A stretch of 33,676 nt of DNA from an uncultured Oscillospiraceae bacterium (GTDB lineage: Bacteria; Bacillota; Clostridia; Oscillospirales; Acutalibacteraceae). The stretch covers positions 1 to 33,676 of the forward strand of contig URJF01000004.1 of assembly GCA_900548085.1 (NCBI GenBank). Direction: 5' to 3'. Positions 21,538-30,066 of this stretch are shown one piece after another; the stretch's first letter is position 1; every line of letters begins with the position of its first letter. The translations under genes and the position numbers were made by a program. Below the pieces are notes generated by a model that searched no databases, was not told the DNA's origin, and saw only the letters and a program-made list of their open reading frames with translations.

Positions 21538-23382
21538 ATGGCTAAAATCATTGGTATTGACTTAGGTACAACAAACAGCTGTGTATCAGTAATCGAAGGC
21601 GGCGAGCCTGTAGTAATCGCAAACGCAGAGGGTGCAAGAACAACTCCATCCGTAGTAGCTTTTTCTAAAGACGGTGAAAGAATGGTAGGTGCTGTTGCAA
21701 AGCGTCAGGCTATTACAAACCCGGACAGAACAATTTCTTCAATCAAGAGACATATGGGTTCTGACTACAAGGTAACAATCGACGGCAAGGCATACACACC
21801 GCAGGAAATTTCTTCTATCATTCTTCAAAAGCTTAAGAGTGACGCAGAAGCATACTTGGGTGAGCCTGTTACTCAGGCAGTTATCACAGTTCCTGCATAC
21901 TTTACAGACTCACAGCGTCAGGCTACAAAGGATGCCGGTAAAATTGCCGGTCTCGATGTAAAGAGAATCATCAACGAGCCTACCGCAGCAGCTCTTGCTT
22001 TCGGTATTGACAAGGAAGATGACCAAAAGGTAATGGTATATGACCTTGGCGGCGGCACATTCGATGTATCTATCATTGAAATGGGTGATGGAGTACAAGA
22101 GGTACTCGCTACAGCAGGTAACAACCGTCTCGGCGGTGATGACTTTGATAAAAAGGTTATGGATTGGCTGGTAGCCGACTTCAAGTCACAGAACGGCATT
22201 GACCTTTCCGGCGACAAGATGGCTATGCAAAGAATTAAGGAAGCTGCAGAAAAGGCAAAGATTGACCTTTCCGGTATGACAACAGCACAGATTTCTCTCC
22301 CATTCATCACAGCAGATGCAACCGGTCCAAAGCACTTGGAGGCTACTCTCACGAGAGCTAAATTCAACGAAATGACAGCAGATCTTGTAGAAGCTACAAT
22401 GGGTCCTGTTCGTCAAGCAATGAAGGACTCCGGTCTCTCAATGAATGATATCGACAAGATTCTTTTGGTCGGCGGTTCTACCCGTATCCCTGCTGTTCAA
22501 GAAGCAATCAAAAACTTCTCAGGCAAAGAGCCATTCAAAGGCATTAACCCTGATGAGTGCGTAGCAATGGGTGCTGCACTCCAAGGCGGTGTTCTCGGCG
22601 GCGATGTAAAAGGCTTATTGCTCCTCGATGTTACACCTCTTTCATTGGGTATCGAAACAATGGGCGGCGTAAACACAGTAATCATTGAGAGAAACACCAC
22701 TATCCCTACTAAGAAGTCACAGATATTCTCTACAGCAGCAGATAACCAAACATCTGTAGAAGTACACGTACTTCAAGGCGAAAGAGAATTTGCAAAAGAT
22801 AACAAGACTTTGGGTATGTTCCATCTTGACGGTATTCTTCCTGCAAGAAGAGGCGTTCCACAGATTGAAGTAACCTTTGATATTGATGCAAACGGTATTG
22901 TACACGTATCCGCTAAGGATTTGGGTACAGGCAAAGAGCAGCACATCTCTATCACAGCTTCCTCAAATATGAGCAAGGAAGATATTGATAAGGCTGTTAA
23001 GGAAGCAGAACAGTTTGCAGAAGAAGACAAGAAAAAGAGAGAGGCAGTAGACCTCCGCAACAATGCAGACCAGATGGTATATCAGACCGAAAAGATGCTG
23101 TCAGAGGATGCAGACAAATTCTCAGCCGACGACAAGAGTGCATTGGAAACAAAGCTCAACACTCTTAAGGAAGCACTTAAGGGTGAAGATACCGAGGCTA
23201 TCAAAGCTGCACAAGAGGATTTGACCAACAAGTTCTATGAGGTATCACAGAAGCTGTACCAAGCAGCTCAGGCAGCACAAGGTGCACAGCCGGGTGCCGA
23301 ACAGCAGCCGGGCGCTGACCAATCACAGCAGGGCGGTCAGACCTACACAGACACAGATTATACCGAGGTTGACGACAACTAA
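21538..23382 (+). CDS. dnaK: Hsp70 chaperone DnaK
   Basis: ATP-driven protein-folding chaperone. 614 residues, normal for Firmicutes. ATPase domain (1 to about 360) with IDLGTTNSCVS, FDLGGGTFDVS-type phosphate loop (VYDLGGGTFDVS) and LVGGSTRIPAV. The linker DVKGLLLLDVTPLSLG leads to the substrate-binding domain, helical lid (about 480-585), and a Gln/Gly-rich tail ending TEVDDN. Codons are noticeably biased toward high-expression forms compared with the neighbours. AAAGGAG at an ideal distance. Followed by an 81-base gap with a strong hairpin before dnaJ. Confidence 0.99.
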   Translation: MAKIIGIDLGTTNSCVSVIEGGEPVVIANAEGARTTPSVVAFSKDGERMVGAVAKRQAITNPDRTISSIKRHMGSDYKVTIDGKAYTPQEISSIILQKLKSDAEAYLGEPVTQAVITVPAYFTDSQRQATKDAGKIAGLDVKRIINEPTAAALAFGIDKEDDQKVMVYDLGGGTFDVSIIEMGDGVQEVLATAGNNRLGGDDFDKKVMDWLVADFKSQNGIDLSGDKMAMQRIKEAAEKAKIDLSGMTTAQISLPFITADATGPKHLEATLTRAKFNEMTADLVEATMGPVRQAMKDSGLSMNDIDKILLVGGSTRIPAVQEAIKNFSGKEPFKGINPDECVAMGAALQGGVLGGDVKGLLLLDVTPLSLGIETMGGVNTVIIERNTTIPTKKSQIFSTAADNQTSVEVHVLQGEREFAKDNKTLGMFHLDGILPARRGVPQIEVTFDIDANGIVHVSAKDLGTGKEQHISITASSNMSKEDIDKAVKEAEQFAEEDKKKREAVDLRNNADQMVYQTEKMLSEDADKFSADDKSALETKLNTLKEALKGEDTEAIKAAQEDLTNKFYEVSQKLYQAAQAAQGAQPGAEQQPGADQSQQGGQTYTDTDYTEVDDN

Positions 23383-23402
23383 TCGATATACTCCTTTCAT
23401 CA

Positions 23403-23434
23403 GCCATATCCCGCCTGAAAAGGTGGGATATGGC
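23403..23434 (+). other. Hairpin between dnaK and dnaJ (leaky terminator or RNA processing/stability element)
   Basis: GCCATATCCCGCC, loop TGAAAA, GGTGGGATATGGC: 13 pairs with one G-U. It is followed by ATTATAAAC, not a T run, so full termination is unlikely. It may lower dnaJ expression relative to dnaK or protect the 3' end of the dnaK message. Confidence 0.7.
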
Positions 23435-23463
23435 ATTATAAACTAAAAAGCGGAGGCACAAAT

Positions 23464-24618
23464 ATGCCTGAAGAAAAAAGAGACTATTATGAAGTTTTGG
23501 GTGTAAGCAAAGGCGCATCTGAGGACGAAATAAAAAAAGCATACAGAAAAACTGCCAAAAAGTATCACCCTGACTTGAATCCGGACAATCCGGAGGCTGA
23601 AGCTAAGTTCAAGGAGTGCAACGAGGCATACGAGATTCTGTCCGACCCACAAAAAAAGCAACGCTATGACCAATTCGGATTTGCCGGTGTTGATCCTAAC
23701 TACGGCGCCGGTGCCGGCGGCGGAAGCGGTTTCGGCGGAGGCGGATTCGGATTTGACGGCGACATCGATCTCGGTGACATTTTTTCCTCTTTCTTCGGCG
23801 GCGGAGGCGGATTCGGCGGCAGAAACCCTAATGCTCCCCATCAAGGCAATGATATTCAAAGCGCTGTTACAATCACATTTGAAGAAGCTGCAAAAGGCTG
23901 CAAAAAAACTATTGACATTTCTCGTGTCGAGGATTGCTCGCAGTGTCACGGCACAGGTGCCGCACCGGGCAGCTCACCGAAAACCTGCCCCGATTGTCAA
24001 GGCAGAGGTGTTATCAATGTTCAGCAGCGTACAGCATTCGGCGTTATGCAGACTCAGCGCACCTGCAGCAGATGCGGCGGTAAGGGCACTATTATCGACA
24101 AGCCATGCACAAAATGCGGCGGCAAAGGTAAGGTACGCAAAAAGACAAAGGTTGATATCAACATACCTGCCGGAATCGATAATCGCCAAATACTTAATGT
24201 CAGAGGCTACGGCGACAGCGGCATAAACGGCGGACCTGCCGGTGACCTGAGAGTCGTAGTAAATGTTAAGCCAAGCAAAGACTTTCAGCGTGACGGCTAC
24301 GACCTTTGGTACGACAAACATGTCAGCATTGCACAAGCTACACTCGGTGATGAGCTGAGAGTGCCTACATTGGACGGCGATGTAAAATACAATATGCCCG
24401 CAGGTACACAGCCTAACGAAGTGTTCAAGCTAAAGAACAAAGGCGTTCAGAGGCGTGGCAGCGTAGGCAAGGGCGACCTGTTCGTGCGTATCATAGTAGA
24501 TATACCACGGAATCTTACCCAAGAGCAAAAGCATCTCATCAAGCAATTTGATGAGTCCTACACTCCGTCAAAAAGCTCCGGCAAGGAAGGCTTTTTTGAT
24601 AAATTCAAAAAGAAATAA
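23464..24618 (+). CDS. dnaJ: Hsp40 co-chaperone DnaJ
   Basis: Delivers substrates to DnaK and stimulates its ATPase. 384 residues: J domain (1-70) with HPD at 35-37, Gly/Phe-rich region (about 75-125), zinc domain with four CxxCxGxG units (CSQCHGTG, CPDCQGRG, CSRCGGKG, CTKCGGKG), and C-terminal substrate-binding domains. Type I DnaJ, complete. GCGGAGG precedes the ATG. Last gene of the heat-shock operon, closed by the terminator at 24628. Confidence 0.98.
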   Translation: MPEEKRDYYEVLGVSKGASEDEIKKAYRKTAKKYHPDLNPDNPEAEAKFKECNEAYEILSDPQKKQRYDQFGFAGVDPNYGAGAGGGSGFGGGGFGFDGDIDLGDIFSSFFGGGGGFGGRNPNAPHQGNDIQSAVTITFEEAAKGCKKTIDISRVEDCSQCHGTGAAPGSSPKTCPDCQGRGVINVQQRTAFGVMQTQRTCSRCGGKGTIIDKPCTKCGGKGKVRKKTKVDINIPAGIDNRQILNVRGYGDSGINGGPAGDLRVVVNVKPSKDFQRDGYDLWYDKHVSIAQATLGDELRVPTLDGDVKYNMPAGTQPNEVFKLKNKGVQRRGSVGKGDLFVRIIVDIPRNLTQEQKHLIKQFDESYTPSKSSGKEGFFDKFKKK

Positions 24619-24627
24619 TATAGTTTT

Positions 24628-24664
24628 GAGCAAGCCATTTTATCATGACTTGCTCTTATTTTTA
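24628..24664 (+). terminator. Terminator of the hrcA-dnaJ operon
   Basis: GAGCAAGCCAT, loop TTTATC, ATGACTTGCTC (10 pairs and one mismatch), followed by TTATTTTT. Confidence 0.8.
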
Positions 24665-24675
24665 TGCTTGATTTG

Positions 24676-24704
24676 TTGACACTTATATTGCTATGTGTTA
24701 GAAT
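24676..24704 (+). promoter_or_regulatory. Promoter of the cytidylyltransferase gene
   Basis: TTGACA (24676-24681), 17-base spacer, TAGAAT (24699-24704) with TG in the extended -10 position. Confidence 0.75.
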
Positions 24705-24743
24705 ATAAACAAATCTAATAGATTAAACAAGGAGATAAAGTTT

Positions 24744-25460
24744 ATGAATATCGGCGTTATTTTTGCAGGCGGTGTAGGCACAAGAATGAAAACCACCGGA
24801 AAGCCAAAGCAGTTTCTTATGGTTCACGGTAAGCCTATCATCGTACATACTATCGAAATTTTCCAAAATCATCCCGAAATCGACGGCATCATTTGTGTAT
24901 GCGTATCTGATTGGATTGATTATATGGAGGAGTTGAAGTATCGCTACAGATTGGACAAAATCGGCAAAATTGTGCCCGGTGGCGAAACAGGTCAGCTGTC
25001 CATATATAACGGCCTTAAAGCCGCAGCAGAGTGCTATGGACTCCAGGACAATATTGTACTCATTCACGACGGTGTTCGTCCGCTCATCAGTGCAGAAACT
25101 ATCAGTGCCAACATTGATTCGGTAAAGCAATACGGCTCAGCTATTACAAGTGTTCCGGCTCAAGAAACAGTCATAGTAGTAGACGACAACGAACAGGTTC
25201 AGGAGATTGTTGACAGATCTCACGCAAGACTTGCGAGAGCACCACAGAGCTTTTATCTCAAAGAGATACTCGAGGCTCAGGAAACCGCTATTGCTCAAGG
25301 TCTCACAAATATGACCGACTCCTGCACACTGATGAAGCACTTTAACAAAAAGCTCGTTACCATCCCCGGCGAAAAGAATAATATCAAAATCACTACTCCC
25401 GAGGATTTCTACACCTTCCGTGCCCTCTATGACGCAAAAGAAAACGAGCAGCTTGAATGA
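24744..25460 (+). CDS. IspD/TarI-family cytidylyltransferase
   Basis: Transfers CMP from CTP to a polyol phosphate. 238 residues with the nucleotidyl motif FAGGVGTRM...KPKQFL (8-27), GKPIIVHTIEIF, HDGVRPLIS, the RAPQSFYL segment and KNNIKITTPEDF near the C-terminus. The family contains IspD (methylerythritol phosphate, isoprenoid pathway) and TarI (ribitol-5-phosphate, wall teichoic acid). The conserved GDW/SDW region and the neighbouring CDP-glycerol transferases favour a TarI-like role making a CDP-polyol. No TarJ-type zinc reductase is in the window, so the substrate remains open and IspD is not excluded. GGAGA precedes the ATG. Single-gene unit with its own promoter and terminator. Confidence 0.85.
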   Translation: MNIGVIFAGGVGTRMKTTGKPKQFLMVHGKPIIVHTIEIFQNHPEIDGIICVCVSDWIDYMEELKYRYRLDKIGKIVPGGETGQLSIYNGLKAAAECYGLQDNIVLIHDGVRPLISAETISANIDSVKQYGSAITSVPAQETVIVVDDNEQVQEIVDRSHARLARAPQSFYLKEILEAQETAIAQGLTNMTDSCTLMKHFNKKLVTIPGEKNNIKITTPEDFYTFRALYDAKENEQLE

Positions 25461-25476
25461 TAACTCAATAGAAAAC

Positions 25477-25517
25477 AAAATCTGCACATTCATAAAGAAT
25501 GTGCAGATTTTATTTTT
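25477..25517. terminator. Bidirectional terminator after the cytidylyltransferase gene
   Basis: AAAATCTGCACATTC (25477-25491), loop ATAAA, GAATGTGCAGATTTT (25497-25511), 15 perfect pairs, then ATTTTT; an A run on the other side serves the convergent gene ending at 25516. Confidence 0.93.
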
Positions 25518-26970
25518 ATAATATTCCGTCCTCTTGGTTTGCTAATTCTTCTTTTGTATAGTCGAGCAGTTCTCCGTTCATTGCGGACTCAAAAGCTATA
25601 AGCTCTTTTTCATATCTTTGCTTCTTTGCTAATCTTTCTTTAGTAATGCTCTCACGATTTTGGTCAATCATCTCTTGAGTTATACCCATCTTTTCGCAAA
25701 TCAACTTGACTACCTTTTCGGTAGCGTGGCCGTCCTCTTTGCAGCCTCTGTCTTTTAAGAATTGTTTGCAGTCGGCACTATACTTTTCTGCGTCAAAAGT
25801 AACGATATTGTATACCAGCTCGACATTATTGGTTGCTATCGGGAACGGTGTTTCTTCCAGCGGATAATACAGTCCTCTGCCTGTATTGAAGTCTTCTAAA
25901 TCGGTGGCGAAGATAAATCCGGGCTTTCCGGTTAAGACGAAATCGCATATCCAGCTGGAGTAATCCGTAATGCCTATATCGCAAGCTACCATAAGCTCCT
26001 GTATATCTATATAGTCGGTAGCATTGATAACATTAGGATTATCCGGCATCTCGATCTGTGCCTTTCTATCATGGAAATGCAGTTTTGTGAGCACCTTCCA
26101 TTCGCCGCCGAACCTCTTTTCGAGAGCCTCAATAAGTTTATCATAATTGACATTATAAAATTCCATGCTCTTGCTGTCTCTGAATGTGGGGGCATAAAGG
26201 CACATTTTTATGTCTTCTATATTTTCTTTGGGATTGCCGTGCTTGTCATGCTTAATAACCGCAAGAGCGTCACAAACCTTTTGTTTTATTTCTGCCTGCC
26301 TCTTTTCATCACAGAACAAAATATCATTACGAGGATGGCCGTATTCGAGCACTTCATTGTTTTCAAAATAGGTTTCACGGTATACCATGGTCTCAAAATC
26401 GCTGTCAGAAATACAGTAGTCTACCGACTTGCCGCACTTTTCTGCCTTTTTGAGCCAATCTTTGTCTGTAATATTCTCCTTTGAAATTCTCTTTAGTCCC
26501 ATAGAGCCGTGCCATGTGTTTATGTGTGTCTGCTCCGCTTTCTTCGGAATAGGCTTCCATACACAGTTGAGTGCATTGTCAATCCAAACCTTAGATGTCG
26601 CCAACGCCTTAAAATAGTCAAATGAGTACTTGCGCACAAGATTGATTTCTTCGGGATATTCGTCGTCGCTGTTTTTTACATTTCCCCAGTACATCTCAAT
26701 AGGTATGCAATTATCTATGATATACTCTGCAATATACTTAGGGTTACAGGTATAAAAGCCGTTAAAAGAGGTAAGCATAAGTCTGTTTTCTACAACAGGC
26801 AGCTTTTTTGTATAAAACTTTCTGAAAAATGTGCCTATATTTTCATCACGTTCAGCACGATTTCTCTTTGATTTTTTTGCACGCAGCTTTTTCTTTTTTA
26901 TCTTTTCTTTTTTGCGCTTTCGTAGGTACTTTCCCTCGATAAGTGCTCGCTTAAATTCTGTAAAGGTCAT
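25516..26970 (-). CDS. CDP-glycerol glycerophosphotransferase family protein (first copy)
   Basis: TagF/TarF/TarL-like enzyme that adds polyol-phosphate units from a CDP-polyol to a wall or lipid-linked polymer on the cytoplasmic membrane face. 484 residues from MTFTEFKRAL; a longer reading from TTG at 26997 is possible, but GAGGAG would then be inside the gene. A very basic N-terminal stretch (RKRKKEKIKKKKLRAKKSKR) could bind the membrane. Family landmarks: NTWHGSMGLKRI, GHPRND, LYAPTFRDS, and DIGITDYSSWICDF. Transcribed away from the second transferase across a 163-base region with two good promoters. Whether it primes or polymerises, and glycerol or ribitol, cannot be told. Confidence 0.9.
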   Translation of the reverse strand: MTFTEFKRALIEGKYLRKRKKEKIKKKKLRAKKSKRNRAERDENIGTFFRKFYTKKLPVVENRLMLTSFNGFYTCNPKYIAEYIIDNCIPIEMYWGNVKNSDDEYPEEINLVRKYSFDYFKALATSKVWIDNALNCVWKPIPKKAEQTHINTWHGSMGLKRISKENITDKDWLKKAEKCGKSVDYCISDSDFETMVYRETYFENNEVLEYGHPRNDILFCDEKRQAEIKQKVCDALAVIKHDKHGNPKENIEDIKMCLYAPTFRDSKSMEFYNVNYDKLIEALEKRFGGEWKVLTKLHFHDRKAQIEMPDNPNVINATDYIDIQELMVACDIGITDYSSWICDFVLTGKPGFIFATDLEDFNTGRGLYYPLEETPFPIATNNVELVYNIVTFDAEKYSADCKQFLKDRGCKEDGHATEKVVKLICEKMGITQEMIDQNRESITKERLAKKQRYEKELIAFESAMNGELLDYTKEELANQEDGIL

Positions 26971-27022
26971 CGAATGTCTCTTTGTCTCCTCAATCAATAT
27001 TTGTCACAAATCGACAGTATAT

Positions 27023-27051
27023 ATTATACACACTTTATTACGTAATTGCAA
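27023..27051 (-). promoter_or_regulatory. Promoter of the first glycerophosphotransferase gene
   Basis: Minus strand TTGCAA (27046-27051), 17-base spacer, TATAAT (27023-27028). Confidence 0.7.
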
Positions 27052-27073
27052 GATAATACTGCACATTATTAGG

Positions 27074-27102
27074 TTGACTATAAAAGTAATATACTATATA
27101 AT
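27074..27102 (+). promoter_or_regulatory. Promoter of the second glycerophosphotransferase operon
   Basis: TTGACT (27074-27079), 17-base spacer, TATAAT (27097-27102). Divergent from the promoter at 27023, with 22 bases between the two -35 boxes, so a shared regulator is possible. Confidence 0.7.
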
Positions 27103-27133
27103 AGTTACATATTAGACAAAGCATGGTGATAAA

Positions 27134-28975
27134 GTGAAATCGGTAATACCGGATAATTTAGTAAAAGCGACAGTAGTCGACATAAATTGGGAAAGAATAA
27201 ATCTCTATATAGACATAAGAATAGAATTTTGTCAAGGCAGTGACAAAGAAACTCCCCTTGATTTTTATGCAGTCAATGCAAAATTTCAGGCAAAAGCAAA
27301 ATTTGACTACAAAATATTAGAAGACGGAACATACAGACTGTATCTGAACATAACCAACCCCGGCTATGACAGGTGTTTGCCCAGAGGCACATACAGCATA
27401 TTCATATGTCAAGGCGATACTAAGGTAGCCAGATGTATGACCGACCGCTCCATAGTGAAGAAAATGAATGATTTTTCACGCTCATTTTTGTATCAAAACA
27501 GGAACAGAGTGTACAGCGTAGTATTTTTTGTAGACGACAACGAGGAATATTTACCGTTCATTATGTACACTATGGCATCAAAGAGTGTCGGTATCGGACC
27601 GCAGAATTTCATCAGCCTTGCACCGTCTGAAAAGACAAGCCGTGCCGCTAAAATATATAAGCGCACCCTTGGCAAATTAGTGAACAAGCTGAAAAAACTC
27701 GGCAGTCCCGCATTCTTCAAAAAAGTGCTCAAGCTGATATATATGATGCGTACAGATATGCAGCCTGTACCAAAGAAGCGCATACTCTTTATGTCAGAAC
27801 AAAACAGTGCCATATCCTCCAACCAAAAGGCGGTATATGACCGAATGATAGAAAGAGGGTTGGACAAAGAGTACAAAATCGACACATCATTCCGAGCAGC
27901 CGCCGCAGAAAAGCAAACTGTAGGCAGCTGGCTAAGACTGATTAAGCAAATGTCCAAATCATCTATGATAATATTAGATGACCACGCTCCTGTTTTGGAC
28001 TGGCTGATACTGTCAAAGCACACAAAAGTAATTCAGCTTTGGCACGCAGGTGCCGGATTTAAGTCATCGGGCTACAGCAGGTGGGGCAACAAGGGCTGTC
28101 CCTCAACCTTCAGTGCACACAGACAATATAACTACGGCATTGCCGGCTCAAAGAATATAGCTCACTTTTTCTCAGAGGTATGGGGAATCAACACAGAACA
28201 GGTACTTCCCACAGGTATGCCCCGTATGGACGAATACTTAAACCCCGAGTACAAAAAAGCCACTGTAGAAAAATTATATTCCGAATATCCTATGTGCAAA
28301 GGCAAAGAGGTAATACTTTTTGCCCCCACATACAGAGGAAAAAACAAAGCTACAGCCCACTACCCATATGAACTGATTGATTTTGACAGACTCTATAATC
28401 TTTGCGACGACAGATATGTTGTACTGTTCAAAATGCACCCTTGGGTTGCCGAGGGCGTACCGATCCCCGAAGAATACAAGGACAAATTTGTAGATGTAGG
28501 CAAATACCCCAATATCAATGATTTGTTCTATTTCACCGATTTGCTCATCACAGACTATTCCAGCAACATATTCGAGTATTCTCTGATGAAAAAACCAATG
28601 CTGTTCTTCGCTTTCGATGAAATACAATATTCATTTTCACGAGGATTCCACAGAGACTATGAGGAATCTGCACCGGGCAAAATCGTACACACCTTTGACG
28701 AGTTGCTAAAAGCAATAGCCAATGAGGACTACGACTACGAAAAGGTACAAAAGTATGTCGATGTGCATTTTGACTACATTGATTCGGGTGCAAGCGACAG
28801 AGTTATCGACTGGCTGATACTCGGCAATATGCCTAAAGAAATGGAATCCGCAATAAACAAACGATTTGACGAAGTAAAGAAGTATGCAAAGACAGACTTC
28901 TTTACCACAGACGATTTAGAATTTGTATCAGACGAGGTTCTGTTAGCGAATATCAAAAAAGAGAGAAACCTATAA
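27134..28975 (+). CDS. CDP-glycerol glycerophosphotransferase family protein (second copy)
   Basis: 613 residues. The C-terminal half is the PF04464-type polyol-phosphate transferase: LWHAGAGFKSSGYSR, LPTGMPRMDEYL, LFAPTYRGKN, FKMHPW and LLITDYSSNIFEYSL. The N-terminal 180 residues are a beta-rich region of the kind that precedes the catalytic domain in TagF/TarL-like proteins. A basic amphipathic stretch (about 190-225) may contact the membrane. The start is GTG with GGTGAT 5 bases upstream; an overlapping ATG at 27123 is followed at once by a stop. It is clearly different from the copy at 25516, suggesting primer and polymerase roles. First gene of an operon with the epimerase and acyltransferase. 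Confidence 0.9.
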   Translation: MKSVIPDNLVKATVVDINWERINLYIDIRIEFCQGSDKETPLDFYAVNAKFQAKAKFDYKILEDGTYRLYLNITNPGYDRCLPRGTYSIFICQGDTKVARCMTDRSIVKKMNDFSRSFLYQNRNRVYSVVFFVDDNEEYLPFIMYTMASKSVGIGPQNFISLAPSEKTSRAAKIYKRTLGKLVNKLKKLGSPAFFKKVLKLIYMMRTDMQPVPKKRILFMSEQNSAISSNQKAVYDRMIERGLDKEYKIDTSFRAAAAEKQTVGSWLRLIKQMSKSSMIILDDHAPVLDWLILSKHTKVIQLWHAGAGFKSSGYSRWGNKGCPSTFSAHRQYNYGIAGSKNIAHFFSEVWGINTEQVLPTGMPRMDEYLNPEYKKATVEKLYSEYPMCKGKEVILFAPTYRGKNKATAHYPYELIDFDRLYNLCDDRYVVLFKMHPWVAEGVPIPEEYKDKFVDVGKYPNINDLFYFTDLLITDYSSNIFEYSLMKKPMLFFAFDEIQYSFSRGFHRDYEESAPGKIVHTFDELLKAIANEDYDYEKVQKYVDVHFDYIDSGASDRVIDWLILGNMPKEMESAINKRFDEVKKYAKTDFFTTDDLEFVSDEVLLANIKKERNL

Positions 28976-28987
28976 AGGAGATAAAAA

Positions 28988-30046
28988 ATGGAAAGTCCAA
29001 ATAATGCAATACTTCAAAACGATTTTGACGAAATAGTAGAAAGCAGTACACCTTTTGGAAAACTCGACGAAAAGACAGTTTTCGTTACCGGTGCTACCGG
29101 ACTTATCGGCTCACAGCTCATAAAATCTCTTGTGTGCTACAATCGCAAAAAAGGAACAAACATAAAGGTTGTAGCCTTTGTGCGCAGTGCAGAGAAAGCT
29201 GAGAAAATATTGGGCAATCTACCCAATGTCACAGTGGCTGTAGGCGATGTAAATGACGGTATCAGCTATGACGGCAATGTGGACTACATTATCCACGGTG
29301 CTTCTGCCACAAGCTCAAAATATTTTGTGGAACACCCTGTAGAAACTATCACCACCGCTATCGACGGCACAAAGAACGCTTTGAATTTTGCTAAAGAGAA
29401 GAATGTTGAGGGCTTTGTTTATCTCTCATCTCTCGAAATATACGGCACTCCTAACGGAAAAAACAAAACTATCGCCGAAGATGACTATGGCTACATCGAG
29501 CAGCTCAGCGTGCGCAGCAGCTACTCTGAGGGAAAAAGAATAGTAGAATGTCTTTGCTGTTCCTATGCGTCCGAATACGGTGTACCCGTTAAGATTGCAA
29601 GATTATCTCAAACATTCGGCGCCGGTGTAGAATATAACGACGGCAGAGTTTTTGCCGAATTTGCAAGATGCGCCATCGAGAGCAAAGATATCGTACTGCA
29701 CACCCAGGGCAACACCGTACGCAGCTACTGCTACACCACTGACGCTGTATCTGCACTGACATACATTTTGCTCAAGGGCGAAGTAGGCAAAGCGTACAAT
29801 GTAACCAATATGAACACTGCTTGCTCTATCAAAGAGATGGCTCAGCTTGTGTGCGACACCTTCAAGTATGCAAATATCAGCGTAAAAATTGAAATTCCGG
29901 AGAATGTTGCCTCCTTTGGCTACAATCCCGAAATGATAATCAGACTCGACTCCTCTCGTTTGGAGAGCTTAGGCTGGAAACCATCCGTTGATATGACCGA
30001 AATGTTTAAGCGCCTCGTGGCAAGCATGAAAATAAGTAAACAATAA
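28988..30046 (+). CDS. NAD-dependent epimerase/dehydratase (extended SDR)
   Basis: 352 residues. Rossmann start TGATGLIGS (34-42), the HGAS element (103-106), LSSLEIYG with Ser147/Ser148, catalytic Tyr179 and Lys183 in SYSEGKR, and RSYCYTTDAV, which matches the sugar-nucleotide SDRs. The YxEGKR form and DGRVFAEF run recall UDP-glucuronate decarboxylase-like enzymes, but the substrate is not certain. AAAGGAG lies in the 12-base gap after the transferase gene, so they are co-transcribed. In this setting it probably makes or modifies the activated sugar or polyol for the surface polymer; it might even supply the CDP-activated precursor with the cytidylyltransferase at 24744. That is inference. 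Confidence 0.88.
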   Translation: MESPNNAILQNDFDEIVESSTPFGKLDEKTVFVTGATGLIGSQLIKSLVCYNRKKGTNIKVVAFVRSAEKAEKILGNLPNVTVAVGDVNDGISYDGNVDYIIHGASATSSKYFVEHPVETITTAIDGTKNALNFAKEKNVEGFVYLSSLEIYGTPNGKNKTIAEDDYGYIEQLSVRSSYSEGKRIVECLCCSYASEYGVPVKIARLSQTFGAGVEYNDGRVFAEFARCAIESKDIVLHTQGNTVRSYCYTTDAVSALTYILLKGEVGKAYNVTNMNTACSIKEMAQLVCDTFKYANISVKIEIPENVASFGYNPEMIIRLDSSRLESLGWKPSVDMTEMFKRLVASMKISKQ

Positions 30047-30066
30047 ATCAAGCAAAAGGAGAAACA

